Shown piece by piece: positions 57,036 through 64,000 of a stretch of DNA of 64,000 bases. The position numbers and the translations under genes are program-made. Source of the stretch: Microbulbifer rhizosphaerae (GTDB taxonomy: Bacteria > Pseudomonadota > Gammaproteobacteria > Pseudomonadales > Cellvibrionaceae). The stretch spans positions 124,001 to 188,000 of the forward strand of contig NZ_JACHWZ010000010.1 in assembly GCF_014191725.1 (NCBI RefSeq), read 5' to 3'. A model generated the notes under the pieces. That model ran no database searches, had not been told where the DNA came from, and saw only the letters and a list, made by a program, of their open reading frames with translations. Position 1 is the first letter of the stretch. Every line of letters begins with the position of its first letter.

Positions 57036-57752
57036 ATGCAAGAAGAATCCGCGGAGGAATTTACCTACCGCACCGAATACAAAAAGAAATCCATCCGCAG
57101 CTATGTGATCCGCGCCGGACGCATGACCGAGGGTCAGCGCCGCGCTTTTGATAATTACTGGGGAGAATACGGCCTGTCCCTGTTCGACGGCCCGCTGGAA
57201 CCGCGCGCAGTTTTCGGCCGCGAGGCGCCGCTGGTGCTGGAGATCGGTTTTGGCATGGGCGATTCGCTGCTGGCTATGGCCGAGGCGGAACCGGACAAGG
57301 ATTTTATCGGCATCGAAGTGCACCCGCCCGGTGTCGGCCGGCTGATCAACAATGCCGGCAAACTGGGCCTGAAAAACCTGCGGGTGTATATGGCGGATGC
57401 GGTGGACGTGCTGAACGACTGTATCGCCGACGGCTCGCTGGATCGTTTCCAACTCTATTTCCCGGACCCCTGGCACAAGAAGAAACACCACAAGCGCCGT
57501 ATCGTGCAGTCGGAATTCGTGCGTCTGATCTGCGCGAAACTGAAAGCCGGCGGTCTATTGCATATGGCCACCGACTGGGAAAACTACGCAGAGCATATGC
57601 TCGAAGTGTTGGAGGCGGAGTCGCTGCTGGAAAACACCGCGGGCAAAAACCGTTATTCCGAGCGCCCGGAATTCCGCCCGGAGACCAAATTCGAGCGCCG
57701 CGGCCAGCGCCTCGGCCACGGGGTCTGGGATCTGCTGTACCAGCGTTTGTGA
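57036..57752 (+). CDS. trmB: tRNA (guanine46-N7)-methyltransferase TrmB
   Basis: TrmB has 238 residues. The SAM motif [35 protein letters not shown] and the signature [20 protein letters not shown] (catalytic Asp and tRNA-binding basics) are present. It places m7G46 in the tRNA variable loop. ATG 57036 is chosen because upstream in-frame codons belong to the REPIN-like repeat. Confidence 0.96.
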   Translation: MQEESAEEFTYRTEYKKKSIRSYVIRAGRMTEGQRRAFDNYWGEYGLSLFDGPLEPRAVFGREAPLVLEIGFGMGDSLLAMAEAEPDKDFIGIEVHPPGVGRLINNAGKLGLKNLRVYMADAVDVLNDCIADGSLDRFQLYFPDPWHKKKHHKRRIVQSEFVRLICAKLKAGGLLHMATDWENYAEHMLEVLEAESLLENTAGKNRYSERPEFRPETKFERRGQRLGHGVWDLLYQRL

Positions 57753-58049
57753 GAACTCTGCCCCGCGAACGGCTGTGGCTCCGCCAGCTGTTCGCCCAGG
57801 GAATCTCCGCGGCGGGTCGTCGCTCCGCGATGGTTCCGAAACGTTCGCCGCCCCGCTCCCATTCCCGCTGCGCCCCGATGATTTCCTCTTTGCTATGGAT
57901 AGCTTCGGCCGATCAGGTCTATTGGCGCGCCATTGCGCCGCGCAATGTCTGCTATCTTCAAACAGGTCAGGGTAAAACCTGCAGCGCAAATGCTATAGGT
58001 TTGCCCAGACACTGTTTAATACCGGTAAAAGGAACTTCCGGAGCGATAA
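57753..58049 (+). other. 297-bp gap without a recognised gene
   Basis: Reading frames exist but lack coding-like composition and a ribosome site. The last 60 bases are AT-richer, contain AAAAGGAA and lead into the outer-membrane protein gene, so the promoter is probably here. No repeat of the families seen elsewhere is present. Confidence 0.4.
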
Positions 58050-58883
58050 ATGATAAAACGCCGCTCTTGCCCGCTTATTCTCCATGCGGTTCTGGTGTCG
58101 CTGGCGATTTCCGTCGCGCCGGCGCACGCCGACCTGGAGGGCACGCTGAACCTCTACCTCAACGGCGGCTACTACTGGTTCGACAGCGACCGGTTGGACG
58201 GCACCCCCTTTCAGGGACTGGAGCCGGAGGACACCTGGGGTGGCGGTTTCGGCTTCGGCTACAACGTCACTGACCGCTGGGCGCTGGAAGGGGTCTACCA
58301 CGTCTTCACCGTGAGTGTGGAGGGTATCGACGAAAAGCTGGATGGCAGCAACTACCACATGGATCTTCTCTACCAGTTTGCCGGGCGCTTCTGCGGCAAT
58401 CTCTGCTGGCAGCCCTACGTGGCCTTCGGGGTGGGGGAGTTTCGCGTGGATTTCGACGAAGACGATCTACTGGTCTGGGAGGAATATCTGCTGGACCCGT
58501 TCCTGGATAAGGACTACGACCGCCAGACCATGGTGAACCTGGGGCTGGGGGTCAAATACCAGTTGGGGCCGCGCTGGCAGGCGCGGGCGGATGCGCGCGC
58601 CTTCCAGGGCATCGAAGAGGGCGGTCTGGACGGCCACATCAGTTTGAGCATCGGTTACCAGTGGATCGACGACTTGGTGATAATGCGCGACCGCGACGCG
58701 GACGGCATCCTGGACGATGTGGATTACTGCCCGCAGACGCCCTTCGGTGTGGATGTGGGCCTGGACGGCTGTCCGGTGGATTCCGATCGCGACGGCGTGC
58801 CCAACTACCTGGACATATGCCCCACCACACCGCTGGGTACCCCTGTGTACGAGGATGGCTGCCCGCAATTGTGGACCGAGTAA
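58050..58883 (+). CDS. OmpA/OprF-type outer-membrane barrel with thrombospondin type 3 repeats
   Basis: This protein of 277 residues has a signal peptide (about 1-27, ending APAHA). An eight-strand barrel of alternating residues follows (about 30-215, beginning GTLNLYLNGGYYWFDSD and ending GHISLSIGYQWIDD). Two Asp-rich, calcium-binding TSP3-like repeats complete it: DRDADGILDDVDYCPQTPFG and DSDRDGVPNYLDICPTTPLG. In OprF these repeats lead to a peptidoglycan-binding OmpA domain, but here the protein ends right after them. A strong CGGAG site precedes the ATG. Convergent with the ABC-F gene. Confidence 0.85.
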   Translation: MIKRRSCPLILHAVLVSLAISVAPAHADLEGTLNLYLNGGYYWFDSDRLDGTPFQGLEPEDTWGGGFGFGYNVTDRWALEGVYHVFTVSVEGIDEKLDGSNYHMDLLYQFAGRFCGNLCWQPYVAFGVGEFRVDFDEDDLLVWEEYLLDPFLDKDYDRQTMVNLGLGVKYQLGPRWQARADARAFQGIEEGGLDGHISLSIGYQWIDDLVIMRDRDADGILDDVDYCPQTPFGVDVGLDGCPVDSDRDGVPNYLDICPTTPLGTPVYEDGCPQLWTE

Positions 58884-58894
58884 AACGGTCTCGC

Positions 58895-60796
58895 TCAGCT
58901 TTCGCGGGCCGCTTCCAACTGCTCGGAAATTTCCAGCCACTGCATTTCCAACTCGTCCAGCGCCTCGCGCTGTTGTGACTGCTCGCGGTTCACGCGGGCT
59001 ATCTCTTCCTGCTGGCCGCCGCTGTACAGGCTCTCGTCCGCCAGTTGGCTTTCCAGTTCGGCCAGTTTCTTCTCCGCCTGCGACATCTGCCGTTCGACGC
59101 GCTTCAATTTGTCGGTGAGCGGTTTCAGCTGCTCCCGCAGTGCGGCGGCGGCACGGCGCTGGGCCTTTTTGTCATCCGCTGGTTTTTCGCCGCCGGGGAA
59201 TTTCTCTTCCGCCTTTTCACCGCGTCTGAAGGCCAGCAGCCACTGCTTGTAATCCTCCAGGTCGCCGGCGTAGGGTTCCGCGCGGCCGCCCGCTACCAGC
59301 AGGAACTCGTCGGTGGTGTTGGCGAGCAGGTGGCGGTCGTGGGACACCAGCACCACCGCGCCGGGAAATTCCGCCAGCGCCAGGGTGAGCGCGTGGCGCA
59401 TCTCCAAGTCCAGGTGGTTGGTGGGCTCGTCCAGCAACAGCAGGTTGGGTTTCTGCCAGGCGAGGATCGCCAGTGCCAGCCGCGCTTTTTCGCCGCCGGA
59501 GAAATCCGCCACCGTTTCGAAGGCGCGGTCGCCGGCAAAACCGTAGCCGCCGAGAAAATCCCTCAGGGACTGCTCGCTGGCCTCCGGGGATAGTCGCTGC
59601 AGGTGCAACACGGGTGAGGCGGCGCCGTCCAGCGCCTCCAACTGGTGCTGGGCGAAGTAGCCGATCGCCAGGTGTTCACCGCACAGGCGTTCGCCACCGA
59701 TCAACGGCAGCTCCCCCGCCAGGGTTTTAATCAGCGAGGATTTGCCCGCGCCATTTGGCCCCAGCAGGCCGAGGCGGCGCCCGGGCTGGATGCCCAGCTG
59801 CACTCCGCGCAGTACGGCCCTGCCCCCATAGCCGATATCCGCCTCGCGCAAATCGATCAGCGGGTCGGACGTTTTGTTGGCGGCGGGGAGAGTGAAGTGA
59901 AAAGGTGAGTCGCTATGCGCCGGCGCTATCTGCACCATGCGGTCCAGCGCCTTGAGACGGCTCTGGGCCTGTTTCGCCTTGCTCGCCTTGGCGCGGAAGC
60001 GGCGCACGAAATCCTCCATATGCGCCCGCTCCACCTGCTGCTTCTCGTACTGTGCCTGCTGCTGTGCCAGGCGCTCGGCGCGCGCGCGCTCGAACGCGCT
60101 GTAGTTGCCGCTGTACAGGCGTAGCTGACGCTGTTCGAAGCTGACGATGCCGTCCACCACCGCGTCGAGAAAATCCCGGTCGTGGGAGATGACCAGAAGA
60201 GTACCGGGAAAACGCTGCAGCCACTGTTCCAGCCACAGGGTGGCGTCCAGGTCCAGGTGGTTGGTGGGTTCATCGAGCAGCATCAGATCCGCCGGGCACA
60301 TGAGCGCCCGGGCCAGATTCAGGCGGATGCGCCAGCCGCCGGAGAAGCTGCTGGCCGGGCGCTGCTGGTCGGTGTGCGCGAAACCGAGGCCGTCGAGCAG
60401 CTGCGCCGCGCGGGCCGGGCCGCTGTAGCCGTCGATCGCCGCCATGCGCTCGTGCAGTTCGCCGAGTTCGCGGCCGCCGATATCGCCGTTCTCAGCCTGT
60501 TGCAGCTTCCGTTGCAGCCGGCGCAGTTCGTCGTCGCCGTCGAGCACATAGTCCAGGGCGCTCTGCTGGCCGGCGGCCACTTCCTGAGCCATATGCGCGA
60601 TGCGCCAGCCGGTGGGCACCTCCACCCGGCCGCTGTCGCTGTCCAGTTGGCGCAGCAGCAGTTTGAACAGGCTGGATTTGCCACAGCCGTTGGCCCCGAT
60701 GACGCCAACCTTGTGGCCGGGAAAGATACGGCAGTCCGCATTTTGCAGCAGTTCGCGGCCGCCCATTTGCAGGGAAACGCCTTGCAGATTGATCAA
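58895..60796 (-). CDS. ABC-F ATPase (YheS-type)
   Basis: This soluble protein of 633 residues has two ABC domains and no membrane part. First domain: Walker A GANGCGKSSLFKLL, signature FSGGWRIRLNLARAL, Walker B LMLLDEPTNHLDLDA. Second domain: GPNGAGKSSLIKTL, FSGGEKARLALAILA, LLLLDEPTNHLDLEM. The linker (about 245-300) is charged, and the C-terminus (about 545-633) is a coiled coil. Length and layout fit YheS, a ribosome-associated factor. The start is TTG 60796 with AGAGG upstream. In Pseudomonas the same ABC-F gene also lies beside algP. Confidence 0.9.
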   Translation of the reverse strand: MINLQGVSLQMGGRELLQNADCRIFPGHKVGVIGANGCGKSSLFKLLLRQLDSDSGRVEVPTGWRIAHMAQEVAAGQQSALDYVLDGDDELRRLQRKLQQAENGDIGGRELGELHERMAAIDGYSGPARAAQLLDGLGFAHTDQQRPASSFSGGWRIRLNLARALMCPADLMLLDEPTNHLDLDATLWLEQWLQRFPGTLLVISHDRDFLDAVVDGIVSFEQRQLRLYSGNYSAFERARAERLAQQQAQYEKQQVERAHMEDFVRRFRAKASKAKQAQSRLKALDRMVQIAPAHSDSPFHFTLPAANKTSDPLIDLREADIGYGGRAVLRGVQLGIQPGRRLGLLGPNGAGKSSLIKTLAGELPLIGGERLCGEHLAIGYFAQHQLEALDGAASPVLHLQRLSPEASEQSLRDFLGGYGFAGDRAFETVADFSGGEKARLALAILAWQKPNLLLLDEPTNHLDLEMRHALTLALAEFPGAVVLVSHDRHLLANTTDEFLLVAGGRAEPYAGDLEDYKQWLLAFRRGEKAEEKFPGGEKPADDKKAQRRAAAALREQLKPLTDKLKRVERQMSQAEKKLAELESQLADESLYSGGQQEEIARVNREQSQQREALDELEMQWLEISEQLEAARES

Positions 60797-60864
60797 CTAA
60801 AACCTCTGTTGTCTGGAGCCTGGAGTGCTAGGCTATCGACGTAATAAATGGTCGGGATTCTACC

Positions 60865-61350
60865 GTGACAAAATCCGCACCTCCATCGTCACCGCTGGAA
60901 AACCCCCTGTGGCAGTTCTGCCTGGACTTCTATCGCCACCCCCAGGTCGAGGAATTCCTGCTGGAGTGCCAGGACGAGAGGGGGGCAGACGTGTGCCTGT
61001 TGCTCTGGGCCAGCTACGCGGAAGCCGGGGGCCGGCGGCTCAGCGAGGAGAGCTGGCGCGTGGCGGACAGCGGCCTGGCGCCGCGGCGGCGGATGATTTC
61101 CAGCGTGCGCCACCTGCGCCGCTGGCTCGGAAACATGCGGCCGCGCGCCCAGTGGCTCTACGACTACTGCAAAGGTTATGAGCAAAAACTGGAACAGCGC
61201 CAGCTGGCGGCGTTGTGGAAATTGCAGGAGGAGAGCTGGCCGGAGGACCGACCGGCCCTGGAACTGGCGGGACAGCAATACGGGCTGCTGCAAAAAGATC
61301 AGGCCCGCTGGGCGGGCCTGATCGAAGCCTTTAAATCCGGTTCCCGTTAG
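60865..61350 (+). CDS. TIGR02444 (DUF2390) family protein
   Basis: This cytoplasmic, helix-rich protein has 161 residues. NPLWQFCLDFYRHPQVEEFLL, DVCLLLWASYAEA and RRMISSVRHLRRWLGNM are characteristic of TIGR02444, a family of unknown function found next to the ABC-F and algP genes in pseudomonads and relatives. It starts with GTG at 60865. A perfect 12-bp inverted repeat (61297-61323) lies within its last codons, shortly before the convergent algP stop. Confidence 0.85.
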   Translation: MTKSAPPSSPLENPLWQFCLDFYRHPQVEEFLLECQDERGADVCLLLWASYAEAGGRRLSEESWRVADSGLAPRRRMISSVRHLRRWLGNMRPRAQWLYDYCKGYEQKLEQRQLAALWKLQEESWPEDRPALELAGQQYGLLQKDQARWAGLIEAFKSGSR

Positions 61351-61356
61351 CGGGAA

Positions 61357-62370
61357 TTACTCGTCGCCGGACTTCTCGCTGGCGAACAGGCTGTTGGGCG
61401 GTGTCGCCGGAGTGATGGTCGGCTTGGGTTCGGGAGAGGGTTTTTGCTCTCCGGCCGGCTCGGAGCTGCCGGCGGGACGGGGCTCCGGTGTTTTGCCCTG
61501 GGTCGGTGCACTGCTGGATGGAATGCTCTCCGGCTTTTTTTCCGCCGGGGGAGTCGGCTTGGGCTCGGCAGCGGCTTTCCCGGGCTTGGGCTCGGCGGGT
61601 TGCGCCGCCTCTCCGGAAGGGGTCTTTTTAACCTCAGGCTTCTGGCTCTTCGGCTCGGCAGGTTTTCCCGCGGGGGCTTTTTTGGCCGCCGGCTTGGAAG
61701 CCGCTGACTTGCCGGCGGCCTTCTCGGCCGGCGCCTTGGCAGTGGAGGCCTTCTTGGCCGGAGCTTTTTTGCGGGTGGCCTTTTTCACCGCCGTTTTCTT
61801 CGTCTCCGTTTTCTTCGTTTCGGCTTTCTTTGCGGCAGTTTTCTTTGCAGCGCTTTTCTTGGGTGCCGCTTTTTTGGCCGAGGCCTTTTTCGCAGTGGTT
61901 TTCTTTGCCGCGGTCTTTGTCGCGGATTTTTTCGCAGTCGTTTTCTTCTTCTTGGCTTTCCTGGTTTTGCCGGCGGCGGCTTTTTCGGCTTTGGCCGCTA
62001 CCTTGTCGAGGCTGTCCGCGAGCTTTTTCTCCAGCTTGGCCGACGCCTCGGTCTGCTTGGCTTCGGCGGCATCGTCCTTGGCCTGCTGCAGTGTCTCTGT
62101 CAGTTTGGCGACGGTGACCTTGGCGGCGTCCAGCCGCTTTTGCACGGCGGCGGTCTTGTTTTTCTTTGCCGCGGTGCGGGCGCTGGCGAGCTTGGTCTTG
62201 GCCTTGGACAATTTGCTCTGGGCGGCGGTCATTGCCTTGTCGGCTTTTTGTACCGCTTTGCCGGCATCGGCGACCTGCTTGACCCGGGCCTTGTCCAGTT
62301 GAGTGGTGAGCTTGGCGATTTGAGCTTCCAGCTCCGCGACCTTGTCCAGAGTTTTTTGTTTGGCAGCCAT
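61357..62370 (-). CDS. AlgP-like histone-H1-type DNA-binding protein
   Basis: This protein of 337 residues has an N-terminal coiled coil (1-110, KVAELEAQIAKLTTQLDKAR). A long Lys/Ala tract of imperfect KKTTAKK, KKASAKK and KKAAPKK repeats (about 130-245) and a Pro/Glu/Lys tail follow. This is the plan of P. aeruginosa AlgP, a histone-like regulator once linked to alginate genes, and the neighbourhood (ABC-F, TIGR02444, FKBP, algQ/rsd) is the same. Such repeats vary quickly in length. ATG 62370 is preferred over the upstream frame. Confidence 0.85.
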   Translation of the reverse strand: MAAKQKTLDKVAELEAQIAKLTTQLDKARVKQVADAGKAVQKADKAMTAAQSKLSKAKTKLASARTAAKKNKTAAVQKRLDAAKVTVAKLTETLQQAKDDAAEAKQTEASAKLEKKLADSLDKVAAKAEKAAAGKTRKAKKKKTTAKKSATKTAAKKTTAKKASAKKAAPKKSAAKKTAAKKAETKKTETKKTAVKKATRKKAPAKKASTAKAPAEKAAGKSAASKPAAKKAPAGKPAEPKSQKPEVKKTPSGEAAQPAEPKPGKAAAEPKPTPPAEKKPESIPSSSAPTQGKTPEPRPAGSSEPAGEQKPSPEPKPTITPATPPNSLFASEKSGDE

Positions 62371-62825
62371 GAGTTGATATCCTGAGGTTTTCGATCTATT
62401 CGGTACACCCGGGTGGTGCACACACCCGGCGTTTTATACGGTCGAGCCGCTATCACAGACCCACACCCTTGCCAGCCTCGCTGGCCGGTCCGCTGCACCG
62501 GCAGTGCCAATTCACCCAAAGCGTGCCGGAACAACCGGTGGAGAGCCGATAATAGCGCTGTTGTTGGTGAAGTGCATCCCTGCACTTCATTCCCTGCGGG
62601 ACAGCCGGGTATGTACAAATCCGCTGTCTCTGTCGATTAGTGTGAAGTAGATCCACAGTATGGACCAGCGTGCCGGTGTGCACCTCCAGCCGCCTTGGGT
62701 TAGACTTGGCGGGGACCGGCCGCTACCGGCCGAGCGCTTCTGCGATGATCTTGAGTCGCTTCTTTGCGTTGGCCAACTGGGCCACACGATTAAACAAATA
62801 CATCACGGATAAAGAGACAATTCCC
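62371..62825 (+). other. 455-bp divergent region between algP and the FKBP gene
   Basis: No gene is visible. On the minus strand, 200 bp upstream of algP, GAAGTGCA-GGGA-TGCACTTC (62588-62569) forms a hairpin with a GGGA loop like the last hairpin of the repeat elements elsewhere in the window. A GGCGGGGACCGGCCGCTACCGGCC stretch near 62710 is palindromic in part. Promoters for both genes must lie here but no strong -35/-10 pair stands out. Confidence 0.5.
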
Positions 62826-63653
62826 ATGAACAAATATCCTCTGGCTGCAGCAGTTGCCCTGGGCCTCGCGCTGGTCGGCTGTGACAAACAGAAATCCGAG
62901 CAGGCGAGCGAGGAGGTTGCCCTGGAGACCCAGGAGCAAAAGGTCAGCTACATCATCGCCGAAGATATGGCCAAGCGCCTGAAGTCCCAGGACGTGGAAC
63001 TGGACCCGCAGGTTGTACTGATGGCCCTGGACGATGTGGCCAACGATCGCGAGTCGCGTATATCCGATGAGGACAAGCAGCAGGTCATCGCGGTCTTCCA
63101 GGAGGAGATGCAGGCCAAGCAGAAGCAGATGCTGGCCGATCAGGAGAAAGAGTTCAAAGCGAAGGCGGAGCAGAACCTGACGGAAGGCAAGGCGTTCCTC
63201 GAGGAGAATGCCAAGAAGGAGGGGGTGGTCACCACCGACTCCGGCCTGCAGTACAAGGTGATCAGAGAAGGCACTGGCGACTCTCCGAGCGCCGACAGCA
63301 CTGTGGAAGTGGACTACAAAGGCACCCTGATTGACGGCACCGAGTTCGATAGCTCCTACGCCCGCGGCGAGCCGGTACAGTTTCCGGTGAACGGTGTGAT
63401 CAAGGGCTGGACCGAGGCTCTGCAGATGATGAAGGAAGGCGCCAAGTGGGAGCTGTATATTCCGTCAGATCTCGCCTACGGCCCCGGCGGCGCCGGCGGT
63501 CTGATCGGCCCCAACGCCACGCTGATTTTTGAGGTGGAGCTGCACAAGGCCAATGTGCAGGCCGATGGCGGTGAGGAGTCCTCCGAGGGAGAGCAGCAGC
63601 CGGAAGGCACTCAGGGAGAGGGAGCTGGGGATGAAGGCGCCCAGGAAGAGTAA
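62826..63653 (+). CDS. FKBP-type peptidyl-prolyl isomerase, lipoprotein (FkpA/Mip-like)
   Basis: This protein of 275 residues has a lipoprotein signal with lipobox ALVGC. A helical dimerisation region (about 25-135) and an FKBP domain (about 140-240) follow. The latter has the active-site segments [54 protein letters not shown] and LIFEVELHK. It assists folding of periplasmic or outer-membrane proteins. The acidic Glu/Gly tail (245-275) is unusual. ATG 62826 fixes the lipoprotein start. It lies between algP and rsd/algQ as in Pseudomonas. Confidence 0.93.
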   Translation: MNKYPLAAAVALGLALVGCDKQKSEQASEEVALETQEQKVSYIIAEDMAKRLKSQDVELDPQVVLMALDDVANDRESRISDEDKQQVIAVFQEEMQAKQKQMLADQEKEFKAKAEQNLTEGKAFLEENAKKEGVVTTDSGLQYKVIREGTGDSPSADSTVEVDYKGTLIDGTEFDSSYARGEPVQFPVNGVIKGWTEALQMMKEGAKWELYIPSDLAYGPGGAGGLIGPNATLIFEVELHKANVQADGGEESSEGEQQPEGTQGEGAGDEGAQEE

Positions 63654-63670
63654 GGCTGTTCGTCAATGAC

Positions 63671-63704
63671 AAAAAAAAGGGGCTCTCCGGAGCCCCTTTT
63701 TTTT
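63671..63704 (+). terminator. Bidirectional terminator between the FKBP gene and rsd
   Basis: AAAAAAAAGGGGCT pairs with AGCCCCTTTTTTTT around CTCCGG. Tracts on both sides serve both convergent genes. Confidence 0.95.
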
Positions 63705-63793
63705 GTGCCGATTGAAAATATAGAGGCGAATCTTGGATTCGCCCCGGCAGGATCTTCGCATCAGACTATTGCTTAAGTGAGCACTAGTACGGT

Positions 63794-64000
63794 TCAGGCC
63801 AACTGGTTCTTGTGCGCCGTGTGCAGCAGCGCGATCATCTGATCCTCGGAACTGAAGCGGGTTTCCAGCGCCTCGCCCAGTTGGGACAGGTCGCGCTGCA
63901 GCGCGGTCAGGTCATCGGTCTCCTGGTACTTGTCGTTGAAGTCCACGGCGACATCGGTGGTGTCGTCGATTTCCCTGTAAAGCTGGCGCGCTGTCTCCAG
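63794..64000 (-). CDS. rsd: Anti-sigma-70 factor Rsd/AlgQ (C-terminal 68 residues)
   Basis: The open frame enters from the right edge and ends at TGA 63796-63794. The visible part contains VAVDFNDKYQETDDL, LQRDLSQLGEALETRFSSED and the end QMIALLHTAHKNQLA, which matches the helical C-terminus of Rsd/AlgQ. This protein binds region 4 of the main sigma factor in stationary phase. Position next to the FKBP and algP genes supports the call. The N-terminal half is outside the window. Confidence 0.88.
   Translation of the reverse strand: METARQLYREIDDTTDVAVDFNDKYQETDDLTALQRDLSQLGEALETRFSSEDQMIALLHTAHKNQLA

Noticed and set aside
57749..58273. A 174-codon open frame between trmB and the outer-membrane protein gene.
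   Set aside because: No ribosome site, it overlaps the well-supported gene at 58050 in another frame, and the translation is Arg/Ser/Pro-rich without family features.
61297..61323. A 12-bp perfect inverted repeat at the end of the TIGR02444 gene as a terminator.
   Set aside because: It lies within codons, lacks a T-tract, and can be explained by the encoded protein and GC bias. It may still slow polymerase, but there is no support.

Overview
The window is a GC-rich, gene-dense chromosomal segment of a gammaproteobacterium. Gene content and order closely follow the Pseudomonas-type chromosome: pst-phoU, phoBR, ubiCA, recG-oxyR, spoT-rpoZ-gmk, yicC/rph-crc-pyrE, argB-algC-coaBC, radC-rpmBG-mutM-coaD, rsmD/ftsYEX-rpoH, and ABC-F/algP/FKBP/rsd. 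Dense extragenic palindromes and accessory genes point to a marine Cellvibrionales relative such as Microbulbifer. That placement is inferred from style and synteny, not from a search.

Layout. 1-0.7 kb: start of a TRAP transporter (dctQ, partial dctM). 0.7-6.4 kb: phosphate uptake operon pstSCAB-phoU behind an array of Pho boxes. 6.4-12.7 kb: accessory and small genes (ABM protein, DUF2235 hydrolase, vapBC with a 33-bp palindromic operator, M48 protease, DUF4265, yaaA, a DUF938 methyltransferase). 12.8-18.7 kb, minus strand: a two-domain barrel plus LPS-kinase protein, phoR, phoB with its own Pho box, ubiA and ubiC. 18.9-24.9 kb: a dicarboxylate symporter, two tandem paralogous secreted proteins, recG and oxyR. 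25-30.3 kb: a small stress membrane protein, an epimerase-like gene, ridA, spoT, rpoZ and gmk. 30.5-35 kb: a block that interrupts the Pseudomonas-like order (fatty-acid hydroxylase, subtilase, DUF805 protein). 35-48 kb: yicC, rph, crc, pyrE, slmA, argB, algC, coaBC, radC, rpmB, rpmG, mutM and a DUF5993-dsbB pair. 48-52.3 kb: a lipoprotein holding an amidohydrolase fragment, ggt, coaD, the remnant of a fructose PTS permease, and rsmD. 52.4-64 kb: ftsY-ftsE-ftsX-rpoH, DUF423, trmB, an outer-membrane barrel, an ABC-F ATPase, TIGR02444, an AlgP-like protein, a lipoprotein FKBP and the end of rsd/algQ.

How the genes work together. PhoB/PhoR and the Pst-PhoU complex form a full phosphate-sensing circuit, and matching Pho boxes (7-4-7 bp, then 10 bp to a -10 element) precede both pstS and phoB. 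SpoT, omega, Rsd/AlgQ, RpoH and Crc make the region rich in global regulators. OxyR and YaaA serve peroxide defence.

The most unusual signal lies in the intergenic DNA. At least four related elements (about 1,965-2,031, 26,376-26,447, 36,849-36,920 and 39,387-39,447) fold into the same series of hairpins with compensatory base changes. The first and last hairpins carry GGA in their loops, and the last matches the known CsrA/RsmA SELEX hairpin (ACA-RGGA-UGU). A second element family at 39.3-39.6 and 45.7-45.9 kb carries two more such hairpins joined by a conserved linker. I see no tRNA, rRNA or CRISPR array and no intact insertion sequence.
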